NCBI GenBank assembly: GCA_035298965.1
Contig: DATGXO010000058.1
Location: forward strand, 1 to 25,748
DNA length: 25,748 bases
Reading direction: 5' to 3'
Source: CAJCBL01 sp035298965
Lineage (GTDB): Bacteria > Verrucomicrobiota > Verrucomicrobiia > Opitutales > Opitutaceae
The notes below the pieces were generated by a model, which had not been told where the DNA came from, ran no database searches, and worked only from the letters and a program-made list of their open reading frames with translations. The position numbers and the translations under genes were made by a program. Positions within the stretch are counted from its first letter, which is position 1, and every line of letters starts with the position of its first letter. Shown one piece after another: positions 1 to 7,476 of the stretch.

Positions 1-253
1 GGGAAGGCGGACCTTCCCCTCGGACCCCATCCCTAAGTATTTACTTTTCCTGTTCGAACCATAACTAACCAACCCGTCCCCGCTGTCTCACGTTCGGGGT
101 CCACCTCAGTCCTCATCGTACTTACAGACGGTGAACCAGAATCCTGCGGGCGATTTCCGAACAGCTCCGCCTTCAATCCGCCTCGGTCTTAGCATCTAGA
201 TGATGCGCTGTTCGAAAACTGGTCGATTGTTGCCTGCGTCTTCCGGACAAAGA
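1..253. other. Gene-free left edge
   Basis: No reading frame here looks like a gene on either strand. The only structure seen is a 7-bp hairpin at the extreme left (GGGAAGG at 1-7, CCTTCCC at 12-18, loop CGGA). It could be the tail of a terminator belonging to a gene outside the window, but no T-tract follows it. The base composition is lower in GC than the gene blocks further right. Confidence 0.5.
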
Positions 254-275
254 AGCCGCACCTCGCGGTGCGGCT
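254..275 (-). terminator. Intrinsic terminator of the prepilin gene
   Basis: A perfect 9-bp stem (AGCCGCACC at 254-262, GGTGCGGCT at 267-275) closes a 4-base loop. Read on the minus strand it is followed by the T-rich tail TTCTTTGTC. It lies about 30 bases beyond the prepilin stop codon, which is the position expected for a rho-independent terminator. Confidence 0.75.
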
Positions 276-303
276 CGTAAATAGTCCGGTTTTCAGGTAC
301 GAA

Positions 304-687
304 TCAGCCTTGGGGCTGGCCTTCGGCGGAGAAGGTCATGGTGACGCCGCCTTGCGGGTGGGAGAGCGAGAAGGTGCCATTGATGGTGATAGCTTGGCTG
401 TTCGGGGCGGTGTTCTTGCCGACCCTTTTCACGTACGTGGACAGATCGCCGGTTATGGAACCATCTGTCGCGGTGATTGCGACAGTCACCGTGGTCAGGC
501 TGTATTCGAGCATGTACTGCTGAGCGGCCGCAGCGATCTGCCGGGCATCATTGCGCAGCGCGCCGCGGACGGAGTTTTCACGTACTTTCTGGAAGGCCGG
601 GATCGCCATGGCGGCGAGCAGGCCGATGATGACGACCACGATCATGATCTCGACGAGGGTGAAACCTCGCGTGTTCGGGATTCTCAT
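304..687 (-). CDS. Type IV pilin-like / pseudopilin (prepilin N-terminal methylation domain)
   Basis: This is a 127-residue protein with a textbook class III prepilin signal. A short basic leader (MRIPNTRG) is followed by F9, T10, L11, V12 and E13, then a hydrophobic helix to about residue 31. Prepilin peptidase should cut between G8 and F9, and E13 becomes the conserved Glu5 of the mature pilin. The family forms helical filaments in type IV pili or type II secretion. The C-terminal part (about 65-127) is rich in T, S, G and V, which suits a small beta-sheet globular domain. The frame is open upstream to 1020, but the ATG at 687 places the leader exactly where the family requires it. The gene stands alone, with a terminator directly downstream, so it is probably a single-gene transcript. 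Whether it is a major pilin, a minor pilin or a pseudopilin cannot be told from sequence. Confidence 0.88.
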   Translation of the reverse strand: MRIPNTRGFTLVEIMIVVVIIGLLAAMAIPAFQKVRENSVRGALRNDARQIAAAAQQYMLEYSLTTVTVAITATDGSITGDLSTYVKRVGKNTAPNSQAITINGTFSLSHPQGGVTMTFSAEGQPQG

Positions 688-1202
688 TGGTATTGGGGTT
701 TCGGGATGATGAATGATGAACAATGAACTGACGGAAGGAGAGGTAACGCAGATGGTCCTGTGGGGAAAGGCGGCAGACCTTAACAACCGCGTAAAAACGG
801 GCGGAGGGGGAGGTGGGCGCTTGAACTTCTGGTCTTTGCCTGCGTTGCCGTGCTCCGAGCGTTTGGCCGCCAACGCGGCGGGGCTGGGGCCGCCCGAGCC
901 AATCAGGCACAAAGAACTGCTAATGGACGCCGATGAACGGGAATCCCGGAGGATGCCTTCGGGCGAGCACGAGTGGAGCGTAATCACCGCATGTTCAGGC
1001 GATGGTGGTCTGCGTTCCACTTGGGCGTATTCGTGTTCGCTTCGCAGTTCAATTGGAGGTTATGCCGAGCGGCGGAGGACGGGAATACCGCCTGCGCCGC
1101 TGCGACGTTGACGTCTCGGCTGTTTCCCGAGGCAATTCGGCCGGCGCACGCGCACTGCACGCCTTCCGTCGGTCTCCCACGCCAGCGACTTCGCTCCGAA
1201 CC
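688..1202. other. Divergent intergenic region
   Basis: About 515 bases separate the divergent prepilin gene and the large membrane-protein gene, so promoters for both should lie here. I could not find a convincing -35/-10 pair on either strand. A G-rich patch at about 800-820 (several G3-G5 tracts) is the only compositional oddity. The open frames that cross the region have unnatural protein sequence and are treated as non-coding. Confidence 0.5.
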
Positions 1203-2972
1203 ATGATACAACTTCCGACGCCACAGAATGGGCGTTCTGCTGGATGGGCGTTCCGATGCGAGCTCGTCGGGTTGTTTCTTGTCGCGGTGGCTGTTAAGTG
1301 GTGGCTGATCGCTCGGGTGGGCTCGGATCTGCCTTGGATCGACCAGTGGGGACCGGAGGCTGACCTCTACCGGCAGTGGTTGTCGGGCGCGTTGCGTTGG
1401 CGTGATTTCTTCCAACCGGCAAACGAACACCGCATCGTTTTCACCCACCTCCTGAATCTCGGCCTTCTGCGGCTAAACGGCCAGTGGGACCCGCTCTTGC
1501 AGATGGCGGTGAATGCGCTGTTGAACGCGGCTGGGACGGCCGTCCTGGCGTGGTGGATCGGGCGGGGCCTTCCAGTGGTCACGCGTCGGCTTGTGTTGCT
1601 CGTGGTTGGAATCGTGATGATTGCCCCGTTTGGTATCCAAAACATTGTATGGGGGTTTCAATCGCAGATCTACCTATGCCTGCTGCTGTCCTGCGGGGCG
1701 CTCTGGCTGACGACGGAGTGGCCTGCTTCCAATTGGCGGTGGTGGGCGGGTGCCGCAGTGGCGATCTCGGCTTATTTCGCGATGTCGCCCGGGGCACTGG
1801 TGGGGGCGGCATTGCTGGCATGGGTGGCCTGGCGCATCATGGAGGAGCGGCGCATTTCGAAGGAAGTGCTTCCGAATCTGCTGCTGGGGGGGCTCGTGTT
1901 GCTGATGGCGTGGGGGCTCCGGACGCCGATCCCCCGACATGACGTTCTGGTAGCCCCGGACTTCCTCCGGTTCGCGCAGGTGCTCACCGGTGTGTTGTCG
2001 TGGCCGGCGTGTGATCCGAGGTTGTTTCTGGTTCTCAATGCACCCGTGCTGGTGTTGCTGGTCGGGCGATTGACGGGACGCCTTCAGGCGACGGTTGCCG
2101 CTGATCGCGCACAGTTGCTCGCGGCCTGGGCAGTGGGCGTGGCGCTTACTTTTTCCTATTACCGCGGCGGGGCGCAGGACCCGTTTTCGGCGCCGCCCTC
2201 GCGCCATGCGGACTTCTTTGCATTGCTGCCGATCGCCAATGTACTGGCATTGGCCCAATTGGGAACGGTATTTGAACGGCGCAAGGCCGTGTTCCTGACT
2301 GGCGGGGCAATATGGTTGGTCTGTTCTCTCGTGGGGATTGTATCTTTGTTGCGAGATACGCTAGACAATATCCACGAGCATGTGCGGCTTCGCTATCAGA
2401 TGGGGTTCGATGTGCTTGCGCTGCGGGAGACCGGCGAGCGGCGCGAGACTTTGCTGTTCTCTGTGGACGGTTCCATAGCGAGCTGCACTGCCCGGCTGAA
2501 AGATCCTTTGTTCCAATCTCTGATGCCGCCGTTATTGCAGAAGGAGATCGCGCTCGCATGGCCATCGTCCGGAGCACTGCTGCAAACCGCGGTTTTCCCG
2601 CCGGGTTCCCAGGATCCCTCGCCGCTGACGGTCTGGCGCAATCGGAATGAGGGCGCGGTGTTTCAGTGTGGTGCGGAGCGCAGTGAACCATTCGAGGTTC
2701 TCGGCCCGGCGGTCGAGGTGCTGGCGGCGTTCACGGCTCGAGGCGGAAAGGCGGAGATCGTTTTCGTGTCGGAGGACTCCGGCTCTCGGATCGCGCTGCC
2801 GTGCGATTCCGCACCCCGCGGAAAATGGGTGAAGCTCTCGGCCCGGCTGCCGGCCGGACGGTACCGGCTCGAGGTGAGCAATCGCGACCCTGCCGGTTGG
2901 GTCGCATTCTCAGCCCCCCGGAAAATGGGATGGCTGGGCTACCGGGTTCGGCAGGTGCTGCCTTCCAAATGA
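1203..2972 (+). CDS. Multi-span membrane protein, WDQW/NEHR family, copy 1 (candidate GT-C-like)
   Basis: This is a 589-residue integral membrane protein of a family I cannot name. After a first membrane helix (about 20-38) it shows D47-Q48-W49 in a predicted extracytoplasmic loop, then N74-E75-H76-R77 and Q146-N147...W150-G151-F152-Q153-S154-Q155. Many further membrane helices follow to about residue 420. The last 130 or so residues look like a soluble beta-rich domain. The same motifs in the same order occur in the gene at 18511-19998, so the two are paralogues. An acidic residue in the first outer loop of a many-helix protein is typical of GT-C glycosyltransferases, which use lipid-linked sugars on the periplasmic side, but this assignment is inference. 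The frame is open from 1002. The ATG at 1203 was chosen because the upstream residues look non-coding and because it matches the paralogue's N-terminus. No clear ribosome binding site was seen. Confidence 0.8.
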   Translation: MIQLPTPQNGRSAGWAFRCELVGLFLVAVAVKWWLIARVGSDLPWIDQWGPEADLYRQWLSGALRWRDFFQPANEHRIVFTHLLNLGLLRLNGQWDPLLQMAVNALLNAAGTAVLAWWIGRGLPVVTRRLVLLVVGIVMIAPFGIQNIVWGFQSQIYLCLLLSCGALWLTTEWPASNWRWWAGAAVAISAYFAMSPGALVGAALLAWVAWRIMEERRISKEVLPNLLLGGLVLLMAWGLRTPIPRHDVLVAPDFLRFAQVLTGVLSWPACDPRLFLVLNAPVLVLLVGRLTGRLQATVAADRAQLLAAWAVGVALTFSYYRGGAQDPFSAPPSRHADFFALLPIANVLALAQLGTVFERRKAVFLTGGAIWLVCSLVGIVSLLRDTLDNIHEHVRLRYQMGFDVLALRETGERRETLLFSVDGSIASCTARLKDPLFQSLMPPLLQKEIALAWPSSGALLQTAVFPPGSQDPSPLTVWRNRNEGAVFQCGAERSEPFEVLGPAVEVLAAFTARGGKAEIVFVSEDSGSRIALPCDSAPRGKWVKLSARLPAGRYRLEVSNRDPAGWVAFSAPRKMGWLGYRVRQVLPSK

Positions 2973-3142
2973 AAAGAAGAGGCGGCGCAGCCGTGGAGTG
3001 TGTGGTTTTCGTATGGAACACGAGGGACACAGAGGGAAACGGCGAGCTGTACGATTCGCCGGGATATGTGAGGACAAGCGAGCGCGACTCCGGGCTCACC
3101 CGCAAGGGCACGACGGCGCCGGAAGTTGCCACCGCAAAGTGA
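2969..3142 (+). CDS. Possible small ORF (57 aa), translationally coupled
   Basis: An ATG overlaps the stop of the preceding gene as ATGA and opens a 57-codon frame that ends about 20 bases before a strong terminator. Its position suits a coupled small gene. However, the predicted peptide is polar and resembles nothing I recognise, AGA/AGG codons are present, and part of the DNA (about 3010-3045) resembles the CACGAGGGACACAGAGG-type intergenic repeats seen at 22.6-23.4 kb. It may be only the 3' untranslated region. Confidence 0.2.
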   Translation: MKRRGGAAVECVVFVWNTRDTEGNGELYDSPGYVRTSERDSGLTRKGTTAPEVATAK

Positions 3143-3433
3143 CCAGATAATAGGTCGTTGCCGCGGCCCGCGGGCGAAACGCCCCGGGCCGCTTTTCGTT
3201 TCGAACGGCTTGGCGCAGTTGTGAAACAGCTATGAAGCGCGGCTGCCGAAGGAAAAAAGTGGCATCCGGCTGCGGTTTGGCGTTGTTTCAGGCCTGATCT
3301 CATTCAGCGAGATACCCAGCATGCCCGCTCAGACATTTTTCCCAGTGCTGTGCGTCCAATCCTGCCGCGGTTGTGCGGCGCCCAATAAGTACTCTGGAGA
3401 TTGGCGGTGTCCGAAGGTCCGCCCGGGTATGAC
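2973..3433. other. Intergenic region upstream of the aminotransferase
   Basis: Apart from the doubtful small ORF and the terminator described separately, nothing coding is visible. The stretch 3201-3433 must hold the promoter for the plus-strand sugar-biosynthesis run, because the terminator at 3163-3200 isolates it from the gene before. I see no promoter match good enough to call. Confidence 0.45.
3163..3200 (+). terminator. Strong intrinsic terminator
   Basis: The arms GCGGCCCGCGGGCG (3163-3176) and CGCCCCGGGCCGC (3180-3192) pair over at least 12 bp with one bulge, around a 3-base loop of A residues. A TTTTCGTTT tract follows directly. This is a classical rho-independent terminator on the plus strand and ends the transcript of the large membrane-protein gene. 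Confidence 0.85.
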
Positions 3434-4546
3434 ATGAATCACTCCCATCCAATCTACGTTACGCAGCCGTACTTGCCGCCGTTGCAGGAGTTCGTTCCGT
3501 ACTTGGAACAGATCTGGGCGAACAAATGGCTGACCAATGCCGGCCCGTTCCACAACGAGCTGGAGGTGGCGCTCGCCCGACATCTCGAGGTCCCGCATCT
3601 GTCCCTGTTTGCCAACGGCACGATTGCCTTGGTGGTAGCGTTGCAGGCGCTGCGCATCAGCGGCGAAGTAATCACCACGCCGTTCACTTTCGTGGCCACT
3701 ACGCATTCGTTGCTGTGGAACGGGATCAAACCCGTCTTCGTCGACATTGATCCGCGGACCTTCAATCTCGACCCGAACATGATCGAAGCCGCGATCACGC
3801 CGCAGACCACGGCGATCATGCCGGTGCACTGTTATGGCAATCCCTGCGACGTCGCCCGAATCGAAGCAATCGCAGACCGCTATGGCCTGAAGGTCATCTA
3901 TGACGCCGCTCATGCCTTTGGTGTCCGCCAACAGGGGGAGAGCATTGCCCGGCACGGGGACCTGACGGTGCTGAGCTTCCACGCGACGAAGACCTATAAC
4001 ACCTTCGAGGGCGGGGCAATCGTCTCGCCCGATGCGAAAACGAAACAGCGTATCGATTTCCTGAAGAACTTCGGGATTGCGGACGAGGTCACGGTGGTGG
4101 GCCCTGGCATCAACGGGAAGATGAACGAGGTGCAGGCGGCCTTTGGGCTGCTCCAGCTGAAACACCTTCCGGATGGGCTGGAGAAACGGCGCGCGGTCGA
4201 CCAGCGGTACCGTGAGGCGCTGGCGGGGATCCCCGGGCTGAGCGTCCCGGTCGCCCCCGAGGGCGTGAGCGGCAACTACTCGTATTTCCTGGTCCTCGTG
4301 GGACCGGAGTTTCGGATGTCGCGCGATGCCCTCTTCAATCGCCTGCGCGCCGCCGGCATTTTTGCCCGCCGGTATTTCCATCCGCTTGTCAGCCAGATGC
4401 CGATGTACCGCGGACTACCCTCGGCGGCGCCGGAGCATCTGCCGGTGGCGACGCGGATCGCCCAGGAAGTCCTGTGTCTGCCGATCCATGCGGAACTGGA
4501 CGAAGCGCAGCAGGCGCGCGTGATCAACCTGGTCCGCGAGGCGTGA
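3434..4546 (+). CDS. vioA: DegT/DnrJ/EryC1/StrS sugar aminotransferase, VioA-like
   Basis: This is a 370-residue PLP-dependent sugar aminotransferase. The catalytic lysine that forms the PLP Schiff base is K186 in SFHATKTYNTFEGG, and D157 in IYDAAHAFG is the residue that pairs with the pyridine nitrogen. The N-terminal pattern VTQPYLPPLQEFVPYLEQIW and GPFHNELE, and the VHCYGNPCDV stretch, match what I remember of E. coli VioA, which makes dTDP-4-amino-4,6-dideoxyglucose from the 4-keto sugar with glutamate as donor. The exact sugar is inference, helped by the formyltransferase two genes downstream. The frame opens at 3401, but the ATG at 3434 fits the family N-terminus. Length is normal for the family. 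It heads the plus-strand run, with the WbqC-family gene starting 40 bases after its stop. Close relatives such as FdtB or QdtB (3-amino sugars) are the main alternatives. Confidence 0.88.
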   Translation: MNHSHPIYVTQPYLPPLQEFVPYLEQIWANKWLTNAGPFHNELEVALARHLEVPHLSLFANGTIALVVALQALRISGEVITTPFTFVATTHSLLWNGIKPVFVDIDPRTFNLDPNMIEAAITPQTTAIMPVHCYGNPCDVARIEAIADRYGLKVIYDAAHAFGVRQQGESIARHGDLTVLSFHATKTYNTFEGGAIVSPDAKTKQRIDFLKNFGIADEVTVVGPGINGKMNEVQAAFGLLQLKHLPDGLEKRRAVDQRYREALAGIPGLSVPVAPEGVSGNYSYFLVLVGPEFRMSRDALFNRLRAAGIFARRYFHPLVSQMPMYRGLPSAAPEHLPVATRIAQEVLCLPIHAELDEAQQARVINLVREA

Positions 4547-4586
4547 CCGGGCCTGACAGCGAACCGCACTTGGCGAGCCTCGACCT

Positions 4587-5300
4587 ATGCGACTCGGTTT
4601 GATGCAGCCATATTTCGCCCCCTACTTGGGCTACTTCGACCTGATCCGGCGGACGGACGAGTGGGTGGTCTTCGACTCGGCCCAGTTCATCCGCCGCGGT
4701 TGGGTGAACCGCAATCGGTTGCTTAAACAGGGCGGCGGATGGGCCTACATCACCATACCCGTGCGCCATGCGCCGCTGGAGACGCCCATCGGTGAGATGC
4801 TGCCGGACGAGGAGCAACCATGGCGCGAGCGCATCTTCGCGCAATTCGACATTCTCAAGGCCAGGGCTCCGTACCACCGGATGGTGCGGGAGATGTTGCG
4901 ATCGGCGATGGCCGGGCCCGGGGTCTCGCTGCTCGAGGTCAACGTCGCGCTCATGCGGGCAGTGTGCGACTACCTGCAGATTCGTTTCCAGCCGCGGCTG
5001 CTTTCCGCGCTGGGGGTGGATCGGGCGGAGATTACGGCTCCGGACGAGTGGGCTCTGGCCTCCTGCCGACTGCTACGGGCGACTGAGTACCTCAATCCGC
5101 CGGGCGGAGTCGAAATCTATGATCCAGTGAAGTTCGCTACGCACGGCGTTCACCTACAGTTCCAGGAATTCGCCCCTATTCAGTATTCGACGGGTCAATT
5201 CGCGTGGGAGCCCAATCTCTCCATCCTTGATGTGTTGGCTTGGAACTCGCCGGCGGTGGTGATCGAGCATCTCGATCGTGCGGCGAAACCGAACCCGTGA
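4587..5300 (+). CDS. WbqC family protein
   Basis: This 237-residue soluble protein belongs to the WbqC family, which is found in O-antigen and capsule loci. The diagnostic start is MRLGLMQPYFAPYLGYFDLI, followed by W39...N41-R42-N43-R44 and a C-terminal block with GGVEIYD, HLQFQEF and LSILDVL. The biochemical role of the family is not settled to my knowledge. Its placement between a sugar aminotransferase and a sugar N-formyltransferase suggests a part in making or modifying the same amino sugar. The stop codon overlaps the GTG start of the next gene (GTGA, 5297-5300), so the two are probably translationally coupled. Length and composition are ordinary for the family. Confidence 0.88.
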   Translation: MRLGLMQPYFAPYLGYFDLIRRTDEWVVFDSAQFIRRGWVNRNRLLKQGGGWAYITIPVRHAPLETPIGEMLPDEEQPWRERIFAQFDILKARAPYHRMVREMLRSAMAGPGVSLLEVNVALMRAVCDYLQIRFQPRLLSALGVDRAEITAPDEWALASCRLLRATEYLNPPGGVEIYDPVKFATHGVHLQFQEFAPIQYSTGQFAWEPNLSILDVLAWNSPAVVIEHLDRAAKPNP

Positions 5301-5953
5301 AACTGCGCCTAGCCTTCTACGTTTCGGGCAATGCCGGTCGGTTGCGCAAGCTGCTGGCCGAGGACAATCGTGCAATCCTTGACGACGTCCGTCTGGTCTT
5401 CTCCGACGACCCGCGCAACGCGGATTTGGTTGAGCCGCTGCAACGCAGGGGCTGCGCCTGCGTATGCGTGGACTATCGTGCGCTCGGGCCTGACGGCGCA
5501 GCGCGATCACTCGCCCTGTCGGAGGCCATGCTGGCCGAGTTCCAGCGCCACGGCATCGACTACGGCTTCTGTTTTGGCGCCCACATCCTGCGCGGCCGGC
5601 TGCTGGATGTCTATCGGTACCGGATAATCAACTTCCACCCCTCGCTCCTGCCGCAGTTTCCCGGGCTCAACGCGATCGACCAGGCGGTTACCGCCAAGGC
5701 GTTCCTCCTAGGCAATACGGCGCACTTTATCACCGAGCAGATCGACGGCGGGCCGATCATCATGCAGAGCGTCACAACCCGGGGAAGGTACGACAAACTC
5801 GGGTACGATGGGGTGCTCGATCTCCAGCTGCCCATGGTTTGCGAGATCCTTGCCTGGCTGAAGGCCGGGGGCGCATGGCCGCCAGAGTCGTCGGCGCCTA
5901 TGGAGGGCGACCCCGTGGCCTTCTTCAGGAATGAGCAACTCCGCTTGTCGTGA
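5297..5953 (+). CDS. Sugar N-formyltransferase (formyl_trans_N family, VioF/FdtF-like)
   Basis: This is a 218-residue N10-formyl-tetrahydrofolate-dependent formyltransferase. The catalytic triad is visible as N112 and H114 in INFHPSLLPQFPG and D150 in EQIDGGPI. The SLLPxFxG loop that binds the folate cofactor is intact. In this context it should formylate the amino group added by the upstream aminotransferase, giving an N-formylamino sugar such as dTDP-Qui4NFo; the precise substrate is inference. The GTG at 5297, inside the GTGA overlap with the upstream stop, was chosen because homology begins at once (KLRLAFYVSGN). The stop overlaps the next GTG in the same way. A PurN-type purine enzyme is less likely given the locus. 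Confidence 0.87.
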   Translation: MKLRLAFYVSGNAGRLRKLLAEDNRAILDDVRLVFSDDPRNADLVEPLQRRGCACVCVDYRALGPDGAARSLALSEAMLAEFQRHGIDYGFCFGAHILRGRLLDVYRYRIINFHPSLLPQFPGLNAIDQAVTAKAFLLGNTAHFITEQIDGGPIIMQSVTTRGRYDKLGYDGVLDLQLPMVCEILAWLKAGGAWPPESSAPMEGDPVAFFRNEQLRLS

Positions 5954-7476
5954 GATCCGCACCTCCGTCCCTCCTGCGCAACATTCTGGCCAGCTACGTC
6001 GGACAGGTGGGGGTGGCATTGCTCGGACTGGTGATGCTGCCGGTCTACCTGCGCTATCTCGGCCAGGAAGCCTACGGGCTGGTGGGCTTCTTCACGCTGC
6101 TGCAGGCTTGGTTCCAGCTGCTTGATCTGGGACTGACGCCGACCGTCTCGCGGGAGCTTTCGCGCTATCGCGCGGGTGTTCTGGCCCCGGAGCAGGCGGC
6201 CGCGATGGTGCGAACGCTGGAGTGGTTGTTTGCTGTATTGGGTTTGTGCTGTGCGCTTGCCGTGGTGCTGGGGGCGCCCTGGGTCGTGCACAACTGGCTG
6301 AAGGTGCGGCAGCTCGATCAGACCGAGGTGCAACGCTGCGTTGTTCTGATGGGCGGCATGGTCGCGCCGCGGTGGTTGGTCGGGCTTTATCGCGGTGGCC
6401 TGGCCGGGTTGGAGCGGATGGTCACCATCAATGTGGCGAATCTGCTGCTCGCGCTACTCCGTGCCGGCGGTGCCTGGCTGGTCCTCGCCTTGTGGGCACC
6501 GGACCCCGGGGCCTTTTTTGTCTTCCAGGCGTCGATCGGACTACTGGAGTTGCTGCTCATGGGCTTCCTTTTCTACCAGGCTGGCCCGATGCGGGCCGGC
6601 TGGCGGCCGGACTGGAGGGCGATGCGTGGTTGCCTCCGGTTGGCAGGCAGCATGGCGTTTCTGGCCGGCCTCTGGGTCGTTCTGAGCCAGACTGACAAGC
6701 TCGTCCTCTCCGGGCTGCTGGATCTGCCGAGCTACGGGGCCTACACGGTCGCGGTCACGCTGGCGGGCGGTATCCTGCAGCTGGCCGCACCCTTGACCCA
6801 GGTGCTGCAGCCGCGGTTTTCCGTTTTGGTCGCTCAGGACGACAAACCGGCCCTGGTCGCGCTGTACCGGGCGGGAACGCAGGTTGCGGGGGCGGGACTG
6901 TTCGCTCTGGCCGGAACGCTGGCGCTGTTCTCCGGCCCGCTCCTGCGGGCATGGACGGGCAATCCTGAAACCGTGGCCCTGGCGGTCCGGGTGTTGCCGC
7001 TGTATGCGCTAGGCAACGCCGTCGTAGCGTTGCTGAGCTTGGCGTTTGCCGTGCAGTTCGCCTACGGCCGGACCCGCTGGCATGTGGTGGGCAACTGCGT
7101 GTTTGGCGTGTTCTGGGTCCCGGGCGTGTATTGGTGTGCGCGCCAAGCCGGCGCCGTGGGGGCTGGCTGGCTGTGGCTGCTCGGCAACATGACGTACCTG
7201 TTGCTGTGGCTGCCGTACATCCATCGCCGCCTCCTGCCGCCGGGCTGCTGGCGCTTGCTGCTGCGGGATGTGGTGGTGATGGCTGCTAGCGTGGCGGTCA
7301 TCCTGCTGGCCTTCGCATGGTTGGGGCTGCCGCAGACCGGGCGGATGGTGACGCTGGCCTGCCTGGGAGGCGTGGCGGTCGTGACCGCCGTGGGTGCCAT
7401 GTTGATGCAGCCTGAGGGACGGGCGCTGTTGCTGACCCAGGGCCGACGTTTTCGCTTGGTCCTATTCCCCGGGTGA
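5950..7476 (+). CDS. Wzx-type oligosaccharide flippase (MOP/MATE superfamily)
   Basis: This is a 508-residue, very hydrophobic protein with about 12-14 predicted membrane helices. Its N-terminus (LLRNILASYVGQVG...LPVYLRYLGQEAYGLVGF) is typical of polysaccharide biosynthesis flippases, with the usual LDLGLTPTVSREL segment at about 57-70. Such proteins move undecaprenyl-diphosphate-linked repeat units from the cytoplasmic to the periplasmic face. It is the only flippase in the window, so it is the likely partner for the sugar transferase and Wzy/ligase-type protein on the minus strand. It starts with GTG in a GTGA overlap with the formyltransferase stop and ends in a GTGA overlap with the methyltransferase. 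Codon use is strongly GC-rich, like its neighbours. Confidence 0.88.
   Translation: MRSAPPSLLRNILASYVGQVGVALLGLVMLPVYLRYLGQEAYGLVGFFTLLQAWFQLLDLGLTPTVSRELSRYRAGVLAPEQAAAMVRTLEWLFAVLGLCCALAVVLGAPWVVHNWLKVRQLDQTEVQRCVVLMGGMVAPRWLVGLYRGGLAGLERMVTINVANLLLALLRAGGAWLVLALWAPDPGAFFVFQASIGLLELLLMGFLFYQAGPMRAGWRPDWRAMRGCLRLAGSMAFLAGLWVVLSQTDKLVLSGLLDLPSYGAYTVAVTLAGGILQLAAPLTQVLQPRFSVLVAQDDKPALVALYRAGTQVAGAGLFALAGTLALFSGPLLRAWTGNPETVALAVRVLPLYALGNAVVALLSLAFAVQFAYGRTRWHVVGNCVFGVFWVPGVYWCARQAGAVGAGWLWLLGNMTYLLLWLPYIHRRLLPPGCWRLLLRDVVVMAASVAVILLAFAWLGLPQTGRMVTLACLGGVAVVTAVGAMLMQPEGRALLLTQGRRFRLVLFPG

Noticed and set aside
800..820. G-rich tracts considered as a G-quadruplex regulatory element
   Set aside because: Only three clear G3+ tracts are present and there is no link to a mapped promoter.
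3329..4381. A 350-codon minus-strand frame antisense to the aminotransferase
   Set aside because: The aminotransferase on the plus strand has intact catalytic residues; the antisense frame is a GC-driven shadow.
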